A stretch of DNA of 64,000 nucleotides from Marinobacter psychrophilus. Its GTDB lineage: Bacteria; Pseudomonadota; Gammaproteobacteria; Pseudomonadales; Oleiphilaceae. The notes beneath the pieces were generated by a model. The model ran no database searches, was not told the DNA's origin, and saw only the letters and a list, made by a program, of their open reading frames with translations. Below, piece after piece: positions 62,912-64,000 of the stretch. A program made the position numbers and the translations under genes. The stretch is taken from contig NZ_CP011494.1 in NCBI RefSeq assembly GCF_001043175.1, forward strand, positions 2,976,001 to 3,040,000. The letters run 5' to 3'. Position 1 is the stretch's first letter. Every line of letters begins with the position of its first letter.

Positions 62912-63613
62912 TTAATCGTCTAGCCCGCGCAGGTATTGCAGCCCGGACAACTGTTCCATTTGGCCCCGGATCCACGCAATCCGACCCCATACATAGGTTG
63001 AAGGTTGTGCGGCACTGAGTACTTTCGGGTTCGGAAGAACCGCCGCAAGCCTTGCAGCCTGCGCTGGCGACAACTGACTGGCTGGAATACCGAAATACTG
63101 CCTGCTGGCCGCTTCCACGCCGTAAACCCCGCGGCCAAATTCCGCAATATTCAGGTAAACCTCAAGAATTCTGCGCTTCGGCCAAAGTGCATCAATGGCA
63201 ATGGCCAAGCCGGCCTCCAGAGCTTTGCGAACAAAGCTGCGACCATTCCAGAGGAACAGGTTTTTAGCGGTTTGCTGAGTGATCGTGCTGGCGCCACGCA
63301 GGCCCTGCCCCCTCTTGTGTTCTGAAACGGCTTGGCGGATAACGGCAAAATCGACCCCATGATGTTCAGGGAATCGCTGATCTTCGCTGGCAACCACCGC
63401 CAGCGGCATCCACGGGGAAATAACCGATAGCGCCACCCACTTTTGCTGCAGTTCAGGGTTTGTATCTGTCACCAGATAAGCCAACACAAACGCAGAAGTC
63501 GGCGGATTCACGAATCGGAACAACAGTATCACCAACAACACAAACAGCACACAGCCGGCAAGGAAACCGATAAGGCGGCGGAGCAATTTTCGAATCAATG
63601 ATTGTCGGGCCAC
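62912..63613 (-). CDS. mtgA: Monofunctional biosynthetic peptidoglycan transglycosylase
   Basis: A 233-residue GT51 enzyme with an N-terminal membrane anchor ([21 protein letters not shown]). It has [19 protein letters not shown] (catalytic Glu in EDQRF), [36 protein letters not shown] and [11 protein letters not shown]. It polymerises lipid II glycan chains. I chose the GTG at 63613, because the first in-frame start (GTG 63685) would overlap the divergent dsbA-like gene beginning at 63677. A GAAG site precedes it, though modest. Length fits the family. Confidence 0.9.
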   Translation of the reverse strand: MARQSLIRKLLRRLIGFLAGCVLFVLLVILLFRFVNPPTSAFVLAYLVTDTNPELQQKWVALSVISPWMPLAVVASEDQRFPEHHGVDFAVIRQAVSEHKRGQGLRGASTITQQTAKNLFLWNGRSFVRKALEAGLAIAIDALWPKRRILEVYLNIAEFGRGVYGVEAASRQYFGIPASQLSPAQAARLAAVLPNPKVLSAAQPSTYVWGRIAWIRGQMEQLSGLQYLRGLDD

Positions 63614-63676
63614 AATTTTATCTTCACGCTGTTTTGGGTCAGAATCAAATCTGAACAGAAACTGGAGGAACTTTCC

Positions 63677-64000
63677 ATGAAACACGTAACGATTGATATT
63701 GTGTCAGACATCGCCTGCCCGTGGTGTGCAATTGGCTATGCACGGCTGGAAAATGCCATGGAGCAACTGAAAAACGAGATGGATTTTGCCATCGAATGGC
63801 ACGCTTTCGAGCTCAACCCGGACCCATCCGGCGACGGCGAACCCATACTCCCGGCGCTGAGCCGAAAATATGGGCGCAGTGAAGACGAAATGAGGGCAAA
63901 TCAGGCCCAGATGATAGACGTCGCCCACAGCCTCGGCCTGAATTTCGAAAAACTGCAGGAACGCTATACCCGCAATACTTTTGATGCTCATCGATTGGTG
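63677..64000 (+). CDS. DsbA-family oxidoreductase, FrnE-like (5' part)
   Basis: The first 108 residues of a thioredoxin-fold protein cut off by the window end. [20 protein letters not shown] gives a redox motif CPWC, and [23 protein letters not shown] and [20 protein letters not shown] match the FrnE/2-hydroxychromene-isomerase-like group. No signal peptide is seen, so it is probably cytoplasmic. The ATG has GGAGG upstream. It is divergent from mtgA, with 63 bases between the starts. Confidence 0.87.
   Translation, partial: MKHVTIDIVSDIACPWCAIGYARLENAMEQLKNEMDFAIEWHAFELNPDPSGDGEPILPALSRKYGRSEDEMRANQAQMIDVAHSLGLNFEKLQERYTRNTFDAHRLV

Overview
The window is a stretch of bacterial chromosome of moderately high GC. 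Genes are tightly packed, mostly with good Shine-Dalgarno sites and many ATGA or near-zero spacings. The mix suggests a marine, lipid- and organic-acid-using gammaproteobacterium, most likely Marinobacter or a close relative (inference). It includes a tripartite tricarboxylate transporter, BCCT carrier, EfpL, CbpA/CbpM, intracellular PHA depolymerase, oleate hydratase, a CCGSCS-motif peptide and a PEP-CTERM esterase. I see no rRNA, tRNA, CRISPR array, prophage or intact insertion sequence.

Layout. 1-1918: end of a lytic transglycosylase, a LysE-type exporter and a TSUP permease. 1970-7499: tctCBA facing a CitA/CitB-type two-component pair. 7565-12459: BCCT carrier, then an efpL-led operon with DUF2157, DUF4401 and GDYXXLXY membrane proteins. 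12613-17746: RIO-type kinase, PEP-CTERM GDSL esterase, SDR, dicarboxylate symporter, DUF2897 and thioredoxin 2. 17994-24228: branched-chain 2-oxoacid dehydrogenase E1alpha, E1beta and E2, a Hanks-type kinase 5 bp behind E2, and a methyltransferase. 24301-25347: remains of vgrG and of a second gene. 25376-38748: housekeeping and repair genes (DUF72, AlkA-like, Nei, GloA, TrhO, DsbA-like, CbpMA, YtoQ and others), with a frameshifted EamA gene. 39014-42477: oxidoreductases, the CCGSCS peptide gene, a 12-G tract and an MFS carrier. 42546-48117: an AraC regulator facing an amine or amino-acid catabolic operon (mu-crystallin-like dehydrogenase, FAD oxidase, APC permease, internally deleted porin). 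48261-56495: two close MDR-family paralogues, a LysR regulator, PHA depolymerase, butanediol dehydrogenase and oleate hydratase. 56548-59470: CPA2 antiporter, fasciclin protein and a vestige of an antiporter C-terminus. 59679-62874: codB, a very short PucR-type regulator and codA. 62912-64000: MtgA and the start of a FrnE-like DsbA protein.

Most worth following: (1) the Hanks-type kinase coupled to a BCKDH whose E1alpha keeps both serines phosphorylated in the mammalian enzyme; (2) the 58-residue CCGSCS peptide; (3) a TTGTC-N5-GACAA palindrome before the LysR/MDR pair, with a degenerate copy before the MDR paralogue; (4) the 207-residue PucR-type regulator inside codB-codA; (5) several gene fossils and short repeats. 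Assignments rest on reading motifs in translations. No database search was possible.
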